From Chitinophagaceae bacterium IBVUCB2 (GTDB lineage Bacteria; Bacteroidota; Bacteroidia; Chitinophagales; Chitinophagaceae), in assembly GCA_002127295.1 (NCBI GenBank), contig NFUV01000001.1, positions 248,001 through 312,000 of the forward strand: a stretch of DNA of 64,000 bases, in the 5' to 3' direction. Positions 19,386 to 27,763 of the stretch are shown here, in pieces. How positions within the stretch are numbered: position 1 is the first letter of the stretch; each line of letters opens with the position of its first letter. A program made the translations under genes and the position numbers. The notes under the pieces are model-generated. The model worked only from the letters and a program-made list of their open reading frames with translations. It did no database searches and had not been told where the DNA came from.

Positions 19386-20312
19386 CTATTCACTGGTTAC
19401 AATTTCTACACCCTGTTTATTAATAGTTGTAACATAGGTATTGAAATCAATTCCTATTCTTGTGTAAACATCTTTCATCACTGCTTCAACAGCTTTTGCC
19501 GTTGCTTCATCTTTACTCAACATAAATACTGATGGTCCGGAACCAGATATACCACCGCCCAACGCACCGGCTTCTTTACAATTTTTTTTTACTTCAGCGA
19601 ACCCGGGAATAAGTATACTGCGAACCGGTTCTATAATTACATCTTCTAAAGAACGGCCAATCAGGTCGAGATCATTCTTCATAAAGCCTGATACAAGGCC
19701 GGCAATATTTCCCCATTGGCGTATAGCATCTTTTAATAAGACCTGCTGCTTTAAAATCTGTCTTGCATCAGATGTTCGCACTTCAATTTGCGGATGCACA
19801 ACCGTTACAAATAAATCAGGCGAAGGAATTGATACAATATCTAATGGATGAATGGAACGGATCAAACTTACACCACCTAAAATGCAAGGCGCAATATTAT
19901 CAGCATGTTTTACACCCGATGCTAATTTTTCACCATTCATAGCAAATTGCACCACTTCATCTGTAGAAAAGATATTTCCCAGCAAATGATTGGCAGCAAC
20001 TGCCGCACCAGCTGCACTGGCAGCACTCGAGCCAATACCACTTCCCGGTTTGATATGTTTTTCAATAGTTACTTCAAAGCCGATCTTACTTTCCAGTTTT
20101 TCAATGATGGATAGCAAGACCACTCCTGCCACATTTTTTTCTGCTTCTTTTGGTAAGTTGAAATTATCCCTGTTATGAATGATCACTTCCGGTCTGTCCA
20201 ATAATGTCAACTCCATTATATCATTAGGTTCATTTAATGCCAAGCCGAGTATATCAAACCCGCAGACGAGATTGGCAACAGTGCCGGGACATTTTACAAC
20301 AGTTTTTTTCAT
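19386..20312 (-). CDS. thrB: Homoserine kinase
   Basis: GHMP-family kinase that phosphorylates homoserine with ATP. The family's glycine/serine-rich ATP loop PGSGIGSSAASAAG lies at residues 89-102, and the C-terminal GGGISGSGPSVFML is the third GHMP motif. Length 308 is normal. It is separated from thrA by 94 bp that hold a long inverted repeat, and is followed by thrC. Confidence 0.96.
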   Translation of the reverse strand: MKKTVVKCPGTVANLVCGFDILGLALNEPNDIMELTLLDRPEVIIHNRDNFNLPKEAEKNVAGVVLLSIIEKLESKIGFEVTIEKHIKPGSGIGSSAASAAGAAVAANHLLGNIFSTDEVVQFAMNGEKLASGVKHADNIAPCILGGVSLIRSIHPLDIVSIPSPDLFVTVVHPQIEVRTSDARQILKQQVLLKDAIRQWGNIAGLVSGFMKNDLDLIGRSLEDVIIEPVRSILIPGFAEVKKNCKEAGALGGGISGSGPSVFMLSKDEATAKAVEAVMKDVYTRIGIDFNTYVTTINKQGVEIVTSE

Positions 20313-20327
20313 CCTTACTACTAATTA

Positions 20328-20396
20328 AAAAGTAAAAAATCAAAATTCAAACAACATTCAGATATAAAAGAGTCTCAATTTTGATTTCTTACTTTT
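20328..20396. repeat. Inverted repeat in the thrA-thrB gap
   Basis: Twenty bases at 20328-20347 (AAAAGTAAAAAATCAAAATT) are the reverse complement of 20377-20396 with one mismatch, around a 29-base loop. The element lies inside the transcript between thrA and thrB. It is A+T-only in effect and lacks the GC stem of a terminator; it resembles small intergenic hairpin repeats and could protect or process the mRNA. Confidence 0.55.
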
Positions 20397-20406
20397 GATT
20401 TTTGAA

Positions 20407-22863
20407 TTATTTACTTGCTCGTATAATATCCGCAAACACACCACTCGCTGTTACTTCTGCTCCTGCACCAGCTCCTTTTACTACTAAGGGTTGTTCTTTG
20501 TAGCGGTCGGTATAAAATAAAACAACATTATCTTTTCCATACAAATGATACAGGTCATGCTCCGGGTCTATATGCTGTAAACCAACAGCCGCTTTGCCGT
20601 TCTCAAACGAAGCAACAAATTTTAATTTGCATCCTGCAGCAGTTGCTTTGTCGGCCAACTGTTTGAAATGCGATTCTTCTTTTGCCATTTCTCTATAAAA
20701 ATCTTCTACTGTCCCCTGCATACAACTGGCAGGCATGAAGGAGTTATTGGCAATATCATCCATTTCAATTTTTTCTCCGGCTTCCCTGGCAAGTATCATA
20801 ATTTTTCGCATCACATCCGTTCCTCCCAGGTCAAGTCGTGGATCCGGCTCCGTATAACCTTCATCCTGTGCTTGCTTTACAACATCTGCAAATTTTCGGA
20901 TGCCATCATAATTATTAAACACAAAATTCAAGGTGCCACTTAAAACGGCTTGCATTTTATGCACCTTATCACCGCTGTGTATTAAATCATTTAATGTAGC
21001 GATCACTGGTAAACCTGCTCCAACATTTGTTTCGAATAAGTAACGGCTGTTAAATTCTCTTGCCAGGTCTTTCAATTTTTTATAATTAGTATATGCTGAT
21101 GAAGCGGCTACTTTGTTACAGGCAACAACAGAAATGCTTTTTTGTAATAATTGATCATATACTTTGGCCACATTGTCATTGGCTGTAACATCAATAAAAA
21201 TAGAATTGCGCAGGTTTCGGCTAATAATTTCGCTAATAAATTGTTGCAGATCGGCTTGTATTCCGGCATCTAATCTTTCCTTCCAGTTATCCAGGTTAAT
21301 TCCTTCTTCCTCAATCAACATTTTCCGGCTGTTGCTTAAACCAATTATGCGAACCTGCAAGTGCATTTGCTCTTGCAAAAATTTAAGTTGCTGTTTTAAT
21401 TGCGCTAACAATTTAGCCCCTACATTTCCGGTACCGGTTATAAATAAGTTTACCTGTTTATAGGTCGTTTCAAAAAATTCTTCATGTAAAACGTTGATAG
21501 CTTTGCGTACATCTTTGGTGGAAATAACAGCAGAAATATTTTTTTCGGAAGAACCTTGAGCAATTGCCCGGATATTAACACCATTTCTTCCCATGGCACT
21601 AAACATCCGGCCACTAACACCAGTATGATTTTTCATACTCTCTCCTACTAAAGCAACGATTGAAAGCTCATCTTCAATTTTCAAGGGCTCCACTTTCTGT
21701 AATTCAATTTCATTAGCAAATGCTGCATCTACTGCTTGCTTGGCTTTCTTTACAGAACCTGAATCAATACCCACACAAATAGAATGCTCTGATGAACTTT
21801 GAGTGATCAATATCACATTTATTTTTTCATTGCTTAAAGCCTCAAACAATCTTTTTGAAAACCCGGGAATACCAACCATACCACTTCCCTCCAAACTTAT
21901 CAACGCAATATTATTAATGCTGGAAATTCCACGAACAATACCTCCCACCTCTAAAGGAGAGCCAGCGGCAGCACTGCTTGTAATTACTGTTCCATTATCA
22001 TCCGGGCTAAATGTATTCTTTATCCAAACGGAAATTCCTTTATTCATCACTGGCTGTATAGTAGGTGGGTAAATCACCTTCGCACCAAAATGTGATAGCT
22101 CCATTGCTTCCTGGTAAGAAATACTCGGAATAATCTTAGCGTTGCTGGTTAACCGGGGATCGGCTGTCATCATACCACTAACATCTGTCCATATTTCCAA
22201 CAAATTTGCATTCAATGCAGCGGCAATGATTGCAGCAGTATAATCAGAACCGCCTCTGCCTAATGTGGTAGTGATACCATTTTTATCAGCAGCAATAAAA
22301 CCGGGCACTATGAATAAAGATGAATTATCTGCAGCAATCCATTCTTTGATCTTTTTATCCGTTTCTGTAAAGTCAACTTCTGCCCCTGTAAAATTTGAAT
22401 TGGTAAAGATCAATTCCCTGGAATCTTTCCATACGGCTGCTATTCCATCTGATTTGAATTTAGCAGCAATAATTTGTGAAGAAATCCACTCACCATAACT
22501 ACCGATCCGGTCTTTTGATCTTGCTGTTAATTCTCTCAATAAGAAAATACCATTGCAAATATCTTCTATCTCATTGCATGATTTTTTTACCAGGCTTAAT
22601 AACTGGCTTTGTTGTGCAACAGGTATTAACTCTTTAACCGCTTCAAGGTGCCGCTGTTCAACTGTTACTAATTTTTCTTTGTATAACTCATCGCCTTCAG
22701 CGGCTAACGAAGCTGCATTCAGTAACAGATCTGTTACGCCACCCAGTGCAGATACCACTACTATGGTTGTATCCTTTCTGATCTTTTCATTTACAATTGC
22801 AACTACTTTATTGATGTTTTCTGCGTTGGCAACCGATGTGCCTCCAAATTTTAAAACCTGCAT
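20407..22863 (-). CDS. thrA: Bifunctional aspartate kinase / homoserine dehydrogenase I
   Basis: Catalyses the first and third steps from aspartate to threonine. The aspartokinase domain starts with KFGGTS (residues 5-10) and has GRGGSDYTA (202-210). Paired ACT domains follow (about 315-460, GIDSGS, GVSGRMFSAMGRNGVNIRAIAQGSSE) that normally bind threonine for feedback inhibition. The homoserine dehydrogenase domain begins with the NAD(P) loop GTGNVG (476-481) and ends with the VVKGAGAGAEVTASGVFADI signature. The 818-residue length is normal for the fusion. First structural gene of thrABC, behind a Thr-rich leader peptide. Confidence 0.97.
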   Translation of the reverse strand: MQVLKFGGTSVANAENINKVVAIVNEKIRKDTTIVVVSALGGVTDLLLNAASLAAEGDELYKEKLVTVEQRHLEAVKELIPVAQQSQLLSLVKKSCNEIEDICNGIFLLRELTARSKDRIGSYGEWISSQIIAAKFKSDGIAAVWKDSRELIFTNSNFTGAEVDFTETDKKIKEWIAADNSSLFIVPGFIAADKNGITTTLGRGGSDYTAAIIAAALNANLLEIWTDVSGMMTADPRLTSNAKIIPSISYQEAMELSHFGAKVIYPPTIQPVMNKGISVWIKNTFSPDDNGTVITSSAAAGSPLEVGGIVRGISSINNIALISLEGSGMVGIPGFSKRLFEALSNEKINVILITQSSSEHSICVGIDSGSVKKAKQAVDAAFANEIELQKVEPLKIEDELSIVALVGESMKNHTGVSGRMFSAMGRNGVNIRAIAQGSSEKNISAVISTKDVRKAINVLHEEFFETTYKQVNLFITGTGNVGAKLLAQLKQQLKFLQEQMHLQVRIIGLSNSRKMLIEEEGINLDNWKERLDAGIQADLQQFISEIISRNLRNSIFIDVTANDNVAKVYDQLLQKSISVVACNKVAASSAYTNYKKLKDLAREFNSRYLFETNVGAGLPVIATLNDLIHSGDKVHKMQAVLSGTLNFVFNNYDGIRKFADVVKQAQDEGYTEPDPRLDLGGTDVMRKIMILAREAGEKIEMDDIANNSFMPASCMQGTVEDFYREMAKEESHFKQLADKATAAGCKLKFVASFENGKAAVGLQHIDPEHDLYHLYGKDNVVLFYTDRYKEQPLVVKGAGAGAEVTASGVFADIIRASK

Positions 22864-22966
22864 GTATCCTGATTTATCTGATTATGTCATTGAATGAAAA
22901 TAAATGTATGCCATTAGGATTTCTATTTCCGTACAGCAAATTGCCCAAGTATTGATATGATGATAT

Positions 22967-22985
22967 ACAACCCTTAACGGGTTGT
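22967..22985 (-). promoter_or_regulatory. Leader hairpin overlapping the Thr codons and stop of the thr leader
   Basis: On the minus strand ACAACCC GTTAA GGGTTGT forms a perfect 7-bp stem whose loop holds the leader's stop codon. The left arm contains the last Thr codons. A ribosome stalled on those codons would cover or free this stem, as expected for an attenuator. No U-tract follows it directly. Confidence 0.6.
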
Positions 22986-23063
22986 TGTTGTAGTTGTGGT
23001 TGTTGATTTAACTGGAGTTGCTAAATCAAGAAGAGAAATAATATCGTTGTAGCTGATTACCAC
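22974..23063 (-). CDS. thrL: thr operon leader peptide (29 aa, eight consecutive Thr)
   Basis: A small open frame upstream of thrA, starting at GTG (23063) and ending TAA. The peptide begins MVISYNDIISLLDL and ends KSTTTTTTTTR. The eight Thr codons (22980-23003: ACA, ACC and ACT) lie directly before the final Arg and stop. Runs of codons for the pathway's end product are the hallmark of attenuation leaders. No ATG exists in this frame; GTG fits the promoter at 23080-23110, and a TTG at 23084 lies inside the -7 box and is less likely. The thrL symbol is by function, not homology to the enterobacterial peptide. Confidence 0.75.
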   Translation of the reverse strand: MVISYNDIISLLDLATPVKSTTTTTTTTR

Positions 23064-23079
23064 TTTGTATTGATAGTGA

Positions 23080-23110
23080 CACAATATAGAAATTAGTTGT
23101 AACAATTCAA
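23080..23110 (-). promoter_or_regulatory. Promoter of the thr leader and operon
   Basis: On the minus strand TTG (23110-23108), a 19-base spacer and TATATTGTG (23088-23080) resemble the Bacteroidota -33 TTG / -7 TAnnTTTG promoter. It begins one base after the murQ stop codon and places the start of transcription just before the GTG of the leader. Confidence 0.5.
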
Positions 23111-23111
23111 G

Positions 23112-23927
23112 CTATTTGGAAAAAGAATCAGCAGCTTTTTTTACACTACCGTATTTCAATAATAAATCCTTTGCTTGTTTATAGTCGGTCATTTTGATTC
23201 TTTCCATCAGCATATGCGTCCCCCGATCTACCAACTTATCGTTTGTCAGCTGCATATTCACCATTTTGTTGTCTTCTACCCTACCCAATTGGATCATAAC
23301 GGTGGTAGAGATCATATTCAGCACCAGTTTTTGAGCGGTACCGCTTTTCATTCTTGTGCTGCCGGTTACAAATTCAGGGCCTACCACCACTTCAATGGGA
23401 AAATCGGCTGCTGCGCTTACCGGTGATTCGGGATTACAGGAGATGCTGCCCGTAACGATGCCATTTTCCCTGCATTTTTCCAATGCGCCTATAACATAAG
23501 GTGTAGTTCCGCTGGCTGCAATGCCTATCACCACATCTTTCTCACATACATTAAATTCTAACAGGTCTTTCCAGCCTTGCTCTTTATCATCTTCGGCAAA
23601 TTCCACCGCATTAGTAATGGCTTTTTCTCCACCGGCTATTATGCCGATCACCAAACCCTGCGGAACACCAAAAGTTGGAGGACATTCGCTGGCATCAACA
23701 ATTCCTAACCTGCCGCTGGTACCTGCTCCAATATAAAACATACGGCCCCCCATCAGCATTTTATCTGCTGCGGCTTCGGCCAACTTTTCAATTTGGGGAA
23801 TAGCCTTTTCAACCGCACCGGGAACGGTAGTATCTTCTTTGTTGATATTAGTGATCAGTTCAACTATCGACATTTTCTCTAAATGACGGTAATGACTGGA
23901 TTGTTCTGTCTTTTTCTCGAATGCCAT
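23112..23927 (-). CDS. murQ: N-acetylmuramic acid 6-phosphate etherase
   Basis: SIS-domain enzyme that removes lactate from MurNAc-6-phosphate, giving GlcNAc-6-phosphate in cell-wall recycling. The SIS phosphate-binding motif GAGTSGR (residues 67-73) is followed by IVDASECPPTFG, where the Glu is a conserved active-site residue. GSTRMKSGTAQKLVLNMIST is the second signature. The 271-residue length is slightly shorter than the enterobacterial enzyme (about 300), as in other Bacteroidota. It follows the kinase gene by 13 bp, so both are co-transcribed. Confidence 0.95.
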   Translation of the reverse strand: MAFEKKTEQSSHYRHLEKMSIVELITNINKEDTTVPGAVEKAIPQIEKLAEAAADKMLMGGRMFYIGAGTSGRLGIVDASECPPTFGVPQGLVIGIIAGGEKAITNAVEFAEDDKEQGWKDLLEFNVCEKDVVIGIAASGTTPYVIGALEKCRENGIVTGSISCNPESPVSAAADFPIEVVVGPEFVTGSTRMKSGTAQKLVLNMISTTVMIQLGRVEDNKMVNMQLTNDKLVDRGTHMLMERIKMTDYKQAKDLLLKYGSVKKAADSFSK

Positions 23928-23940
23928 TGCTTCTTTCTTT

Positions 23941-24783
23941 TTACTTATGATACGCTACAAGACCATCCATGGGATTTTTCAAAATCTTACCTAATTCGAA
24001 CTCGTAACTGTCGCAAAGTTGCTGTAACACATCTTTAAAACCAAATGCAACACTACCGGCAAAACTAACTGGCAAAGTCCATGTTTCCCTATACTTGCAT
24101 AAATGGTTGAAGAAAAAATCGTTTAATCCGTCTTCAATAATATTCTCGATCATATAGTGCCCCCGGTTATCGGCCAAGAATTTTGTAAATCCTGCCAGGT
24201 AACGATTCGGTAGTGGCTTTTTATAAACATTTTCCAATATCTCCACACTACTTATTCCGTAAGTATTTTCAAATCGTCCTTTTAATTCTTCATCGAAAGT
24301 GTCATATAGGTAGTATTGAATAACTTTTTTTCCCAGGTAAGCACCGCTTCCTTCATCCCCTAACACATAACCAAGACCCGGGCTGTTTTTCACAATTTTC
24401 TTACCATTATAATAACAAGAGTTGGAGCCGGTACCTAATATACAGGCTACACCTTTTTCTTTACCACACAAAGCTCTTGCTGCGGCCATTAAATCATGTG
24501 TTACTTCGATCTTTGATTTCGGGATGATTTTACGAATGGCCTTTTTAACTGACTTTGCATTGTCCGGGTTAGCACAGCCCGTACCATAATAATATACTTC
24601 GCCGATACTGACGTTTTTAATTTTGGGTACTAATTCCTTTGTGAGCAGCGCAATTATTTGGTCTGTGTTGAGGAAATAAGGGCTGATACCTTGTGTAAAA
24701 ATGGTTTTCTTCTTACCGTTATTAAGTAAACACCACTCTGCTTTGGTAGCTCCGCTGTCTGCGATCAGTTTTACAACTGCCAT
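23941..24783 (-). CDS. BadF/BadG-type amino-sugar kinase (GlcNAc/MurNAc kinase-like)
   Basis: ASKHA-fold kinase of 280 residues. The phosphate-1 motif DSGATKAEW (residues 9-17), a central CILGTGSNSCYYNG loop and GYVLGDEGSGAYLG are typical of the BadF/BadG/BcrA/BcrD ATPase family that includes N-acetylglucosamine kinases and the clostridial MurK. Because murQ follows 13 bp downstream and MurQ needs MurNAc-6-phosphate, this enzyme probably phosphorylates MurNAc and/or GlcNAc recovered from peptidoglycan. This substrate assignment rests on context. Confidence 0.85.
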   Translation of the reverse strand: MAVVKLIADSGATKAEWCLLNNGKKKTIFTQGISPYFLNTDQIIALLTKELVPKIKNVSIGEVYYYGTGCANPDNAKSVKKAIRKIIPKSKIEVTHDLMAAARALCGKEKGVACILGTGSNSCYYNGKKIVKNSPGLGYVLGDEGSGAYLGKKVIQYYLYDTFDEELKGRFENTYGISSVEILENVYKKPLPNRYLAGFTKFLADNRGHYMIENIIEDGLNDFFFNHLCKYRETWTLPVSFAGSVAFGFKDVLQQLCDSYEFELGKILKNPMDGLVAYHK

Positions 24784-24865
24784 AAAGATTTGTTGAATTG
24801 GATGAACGAAACTCCTGTTCCGTTCAAATCCAGTATTTTGCGTTCAAATTACAGAATAAAGGTTT

Positions 24866-26464
24866 ATGATGGGCAATAAAAAATTACAGGTTTGGCTTCC
24901 GCTTCTTTTTGCAATAATTATGGTAGCGGGAATGTTTCTTGGATATAAAATAAATGATGGTAAGAATAGCGGTAAAGGATTCTTTTCTTCTAACAAAAGA
25001 GGTTCATTACAAGAAGCCCTCGACCTGATCAAGATGAGGTATGTGGATTCTGTACGAATTGATACACTGGAAGGGAAAGCCATCCAGGAAATGATGACAG
25101 ATCTTGACCCGCATTCTGTTTATTTACCCCCGGTAGAATTACAGGAAGCTAATGAAGACCTTGCCGGCAATTTTGAAGGAATTGGTGTTGAATTCAATAT
25201 TTTTTCTGATACCGTAAATGTAGTGTATGTAAATCCTAATGGCCCCAGCGACAAAGCAGGGCTGCAAATAGGTGATAAAATAATAAAAGTAAACGGTGCC
25301 CCCCTTACCGGCAAACCCTTTACCATTGATGAAATAAAAAAACATATCCGTGGCGAAAGGGGCTCCAAAGCCGTGTTGGATGTATTAAGAAATGGTAAGC
25401 CAACTGTGGTAAGTGTTACCCGTGGCACAATTCCAGTTCCTTCTGTGGATGCAGCTTACATGGTTGATAATGCTACCGGGTACATAAAGCTGAATAAATT
25501 TACCGACAACAGCTACGAAGAATTTATGCAGGCGATGGAAACCTTACTGAAACAGGGAATGCAAAACCTTATTTATGACCTGCGGGGAAATGGTGGCGGT
25601 TTTATGAACGAAGCAGTGGATATGGCTGACGAATTTTTAGATGGTGATAAATTGATCGTTTATACACAGGGCGTAAATAGTAAGAAAAGAGAATACCGCT
25701 GTAAAAGACCGGGTCTTTTTGAAAAAGGTAAGCTGGTAATAATCGTAGATGAATTATCTGCCAGTGCCAGTGAGGTATTGGCTGGCGCATTGCAGGATTG
25801 GTGCCGAGCTACTATCGTTGGCCGCAGAACATTTGGCAAAGGATTGGTACAGGAACAATATTCATTAAGTGATGGTTCTGCCATCCGCTTGACAGTTGCA
25901 AGATATTACACACCGCTGGGCCGCAGCATTCAGCGTTCCTATGAAAACGGGAAAAAAGTATACATGGATCAGCTCTGGGAACGTTTTAACAGTGGCGAAA
26001 TGCTTTCAGCTGACTCTATCAAAATACATAACAACGGGAAACGATTTGCTACTGCTTGCAGGGATACTTTGTTTGGTGGTGATGGAATAACACCAAGTAT
26101 TTTTGTTCCGATAGATACCAGCTTAGTACGTCAAAACATAAACCGCTTGATCACTGCAGGAAATTTTAATAATGCGGTTTATAAATATTATCTCAAAAAT
26201 AAGACTCTGTTTGAGAGATATAAGTCTTCCTCTGAATTTACCACTGGCTTTTCTGGCAATGGTGAGTTGTGGGATGAATTATTAAAAAGCCAAAATGGCG
26301 ATGCTGCTAATTTTGCAAAGATCTCTGTAAAAGAAAAAGAGCTTTTGCAATTAAGATTGAAAGCATTACTGGCACGATACAAATGGAGAAACTCCGGTTT
26401 CTTCCAGGTGCTGAACAGCAGTGATGCTGCAGTAAAAAAAGCACTGGAAGTAATAGCTAAATAA
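24866..26464 (+). CDS. C-terminal processing protease (CtpA/Prc, peptidase S41)
   Basis: Membrane-anchored periplasmic Ser-Lys protease of 532 residues. An N-terminal membrane segment (about 9-27) is followed by an N-terminal helical part, a PDZ domain (about 100-185, GIGVEF, VNPNGPSDKAGLQIGDKIIKVNG) and the S41 protease domain. The catalytic serine lies in the SASASE motif (298-303) and the lysine is Lys325 in RTFGKGLVQ. The DLRGNGGG turn is conserved. Two ATGs in tandem (24866, 24869) leave the start uncertain by one codon. Divergent from the kinase gene; the 82-bp gap holds CGTTCAAAT twice, 20 bp apart. Confidence 0.94.
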   Translation: MMGNKKLQVWLPLLFAIIMVAGMFLGYKINDGKNSGKGFFSSNKRGSLQEALDLIKMRYVDSVRIDTLEGKAIQEMMTDLDPHSVYLPPVELQEANEDLAGNFEGIGVEFNIFSDTVNVVYVNPNGPSDKAGLQIGDKIIKVNGAPLTGKPFTIDEIKKHIRGERGSKAVLDVLRNGKPTVVSVTRGTIPVPSVDAAYMVDNATGYIKLNKFTDNSYEEFMQAMETLLKQGMQNLIYDLRGNGGGFMNEAVDMADEFLDGDKLIVYTQGVNSKKREYRCKRPGLFEKGKLVIIVDELSASASEVLAGALQDWCRATIVGRRTFGKGLVQEQYSLSDGSAIRLTVARYYTPLGRSIQRSYENGKKVYMDQLWERFNSGEMLSADSIKIHNNGKRFATACRDTLFGGDGITPSIFVPIDTSLVRQNINRLITAGNFNNAVYKYYLKNKTLFERYKSSSEFTTGFSGNGELWDELLKSQNGDAANFAKISVKEKELLQLRLKALLARYKWRNSGFFQVLNSSDAAVKKALEVIAK

Positions 26465-26493
26465 AAAGGCAACCCTGTAAAACAGGATTGCCG
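26463..26493 (-). terminator. Intrinsic terminator for the DUF6249 gene
   Basis: Stem GGCAA-C-CCTGT / ACAGG-A-TTGCC with one internal mismatch (26468-26492). On the minus strand the stem is followed by TTTTT, so it ends leftward transcription from 26520. It overlaps the stop region of the convergent ctpA-like gene. Confidence 0.7.
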
Positions 26494-26519
26494 GATAAGG
26501 TGTGTGTTATATTGATTGG

Positions 26520-26900
26520 TTATACTTTGTCCTTATTCTCATCCCACCACTGCTTTTCTATTTTATACGAACCGAATAATCCTAGTCCGCCGCCAATGGC
26601 AATCAAAGAAAAATAGATAGGTACATTTTCATCTCCTCTATGGCCAAACTTATCTATTTGTGCTGGCAACGCATAATTATCGAGTAAATAGGCAAGAAAT
26701 AATCCAACCCCTGCCCCTATCAGCAACAAAGCCCATTTCAGGTTTTTATACGGAGCCGGCCGGTTGGCAAACTCTTTTGGGTTCATCCCCTTTTCGATCA
26801 TTGCCAGGTTTTGGCGGGTTCTTAAATAGTAAATACCAAATATCATAGCAAACCCTCCGGCGAACATTACGATTGGTATTAAAACTTCTCCTCCGTGCAT
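26520..26900 (-). CDS. DUF6249-type small membrane protein
   Basis: A 126-residue inner-membrane protein with three hydrophobic segments: IPIVMFAGGFAMIFGIYYL (about 8-26), ALLLIGAGVGLFLAYLL (about 57-73) and YFSLIAIGGGLGLFGSY (about 95-111). Between the first two lies the RTRQNLAMIEKGMNP stretch typical of DUF6249, a family often found beside ECF sigma factors in Bacteroidota. It is divergent from such a sigma gene here and may share its control region. Function unknown. Confidence 0.75.
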   Translation of the reverse strand: MHGGEVLIPIVMFAGGFAMIFGIYYLRTRQNLAMIEKGMNPKEFANRPAPYKNLKWALLLIGAGVGLFLAYLLDNYALPAQIDKFGHRGDENVPIYFSLIAIGGGLGLFGSYKIEKQWWDENKDKV

Positions 26901-27164
26901 AAAATTGATTTTATAATTAAATAATGGTTGTTGTTTTTCTCTAAGACTACACCTCTTTGGGTTCGGTTACAGCCTTAAAGATCTTTTTTTCAAACCCTGT
27001 TACAATAACTAAGACTACAGCTGTTGCGGACAGGTTACAGGTTACTGTTGTACGAGTATATGATTGGTAACAGACCTTCGCCAAACTCAAAACCCGAAAC
27101 TGGTTTTCAAAACTCGTAACTTGCCCTGTAACCTAATTGATTATCATGTAGTCTTACCAAATGC
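26901..27164. promoter_or_regulatory. Repeat-rich divergent control region of the sigma factor and DUF6249 gene
   Basis: The 10-mer TAAGACTACA occurs at 26942-26951 and 27010-27019 on the plus strand and at 27147-27156 on the minus strand. GTTAC/GTAAC cores occur seven times between about 26965 and 27132, several as GGTTACAG; AGGTTACAG near 27032 is mirrored by CTGTAACCT near 27125. Such clustered, oriented repeats suggest protein binding sites. No exact TAnnTTTG element was found. Confidence 0.5.
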
Positions 27165-27746
27165 ATGTCAACCGGACTGAATGATAATGAAATCATTAGC
27201 AAAGTGCTAAGTGGTGACCATCAGGCATATGCCATATTGGTAAACCGCTATCAAAACTACGTTTTCACCCTTACGCTGCGCATGATAAAAAGCAGGGAGG
27301 ATGCGGAAGAGGTGGCGCAGGATGTATTTATAAAAGCTTATAAGTACCTGGCAGATTTTAAAGGGGCTTCCAAGTTTACCACCTGGCTGTATACGATCGT
27401 CAATAATACCTGCATCAGCTTTTTGAGAAAAAAGAAATTGGATATCCATTCACTTGACAATGAAAAAGTATTTGAAGCGGCGGACAACCAGGATTCAGGA
27501 ATGAAGGCAAATATGGTAGAACAAAAATCAAAACTGGCCATGGTAAATGAATCCATCAATTTATTAAATCCTGATGATGCGCAGATCATCACCCTTTTTT
27601 ATAAAGCAGAACAATCGCTGGAAGAAACTGCAAAAATTTTGGGTATTGAAACAAATGCCGCAAAAGTCAGGTTGTTCAGGGCGAGAACAAGGTTGAAAGA
27701 AAAAATGGAAACAAATTTTGCGGAAGAAGTTCGGAATTTAAATTGA
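27165..27746 (+). CDS. ECF-type RNA polymerase sigma factor
   Basis: A 193-residue extracytoplasmic-function sigma factor. Sigma region 2 (about residues 22-92) includes the core-binding DAEEVAQDVFIKAYKYLADF and the -10 recognition helix FTTWLYTIVNNTCISFLRKKK. Region 4 (about 125-180) has the helix-turn-helix QSLEETAKILGIETNAAKVRLFRAR. The gene is followed after 17 bp by a membrane protein with an anti-sigma-like N-terminus. The control region upstream carries repeats, so autoregulation is plausible. Confidence 0.95.
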   Translation: MSTGLNDNEIISKVLSGDHQAYAILVNRYQNYVFTLTLRMIKSREDAEEVAQDVFIKAYKYLADFKGASKFTTWLYTIVNNTCISFLRKKKLDIHSLDNEKVFEAADNQDSGMKANMVEQKSKLAMVNESINLLNPDDAQIITLFYKAEQSLEETAKILGIETNAAKVRLFRARTRLKEKMETNFAEEVRNLN

Positions 27747-27763
27747 TTTTAAACTGAAGTGGT

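Noticed and set aside
20328-20396. Intrinsic terminator between thrA and thrB
   Set aside because: The stem has only A/T-rich pairs and the T-tract is not placed behind a GC stem; thrB and thrC would otherwise lack a clear promoter.
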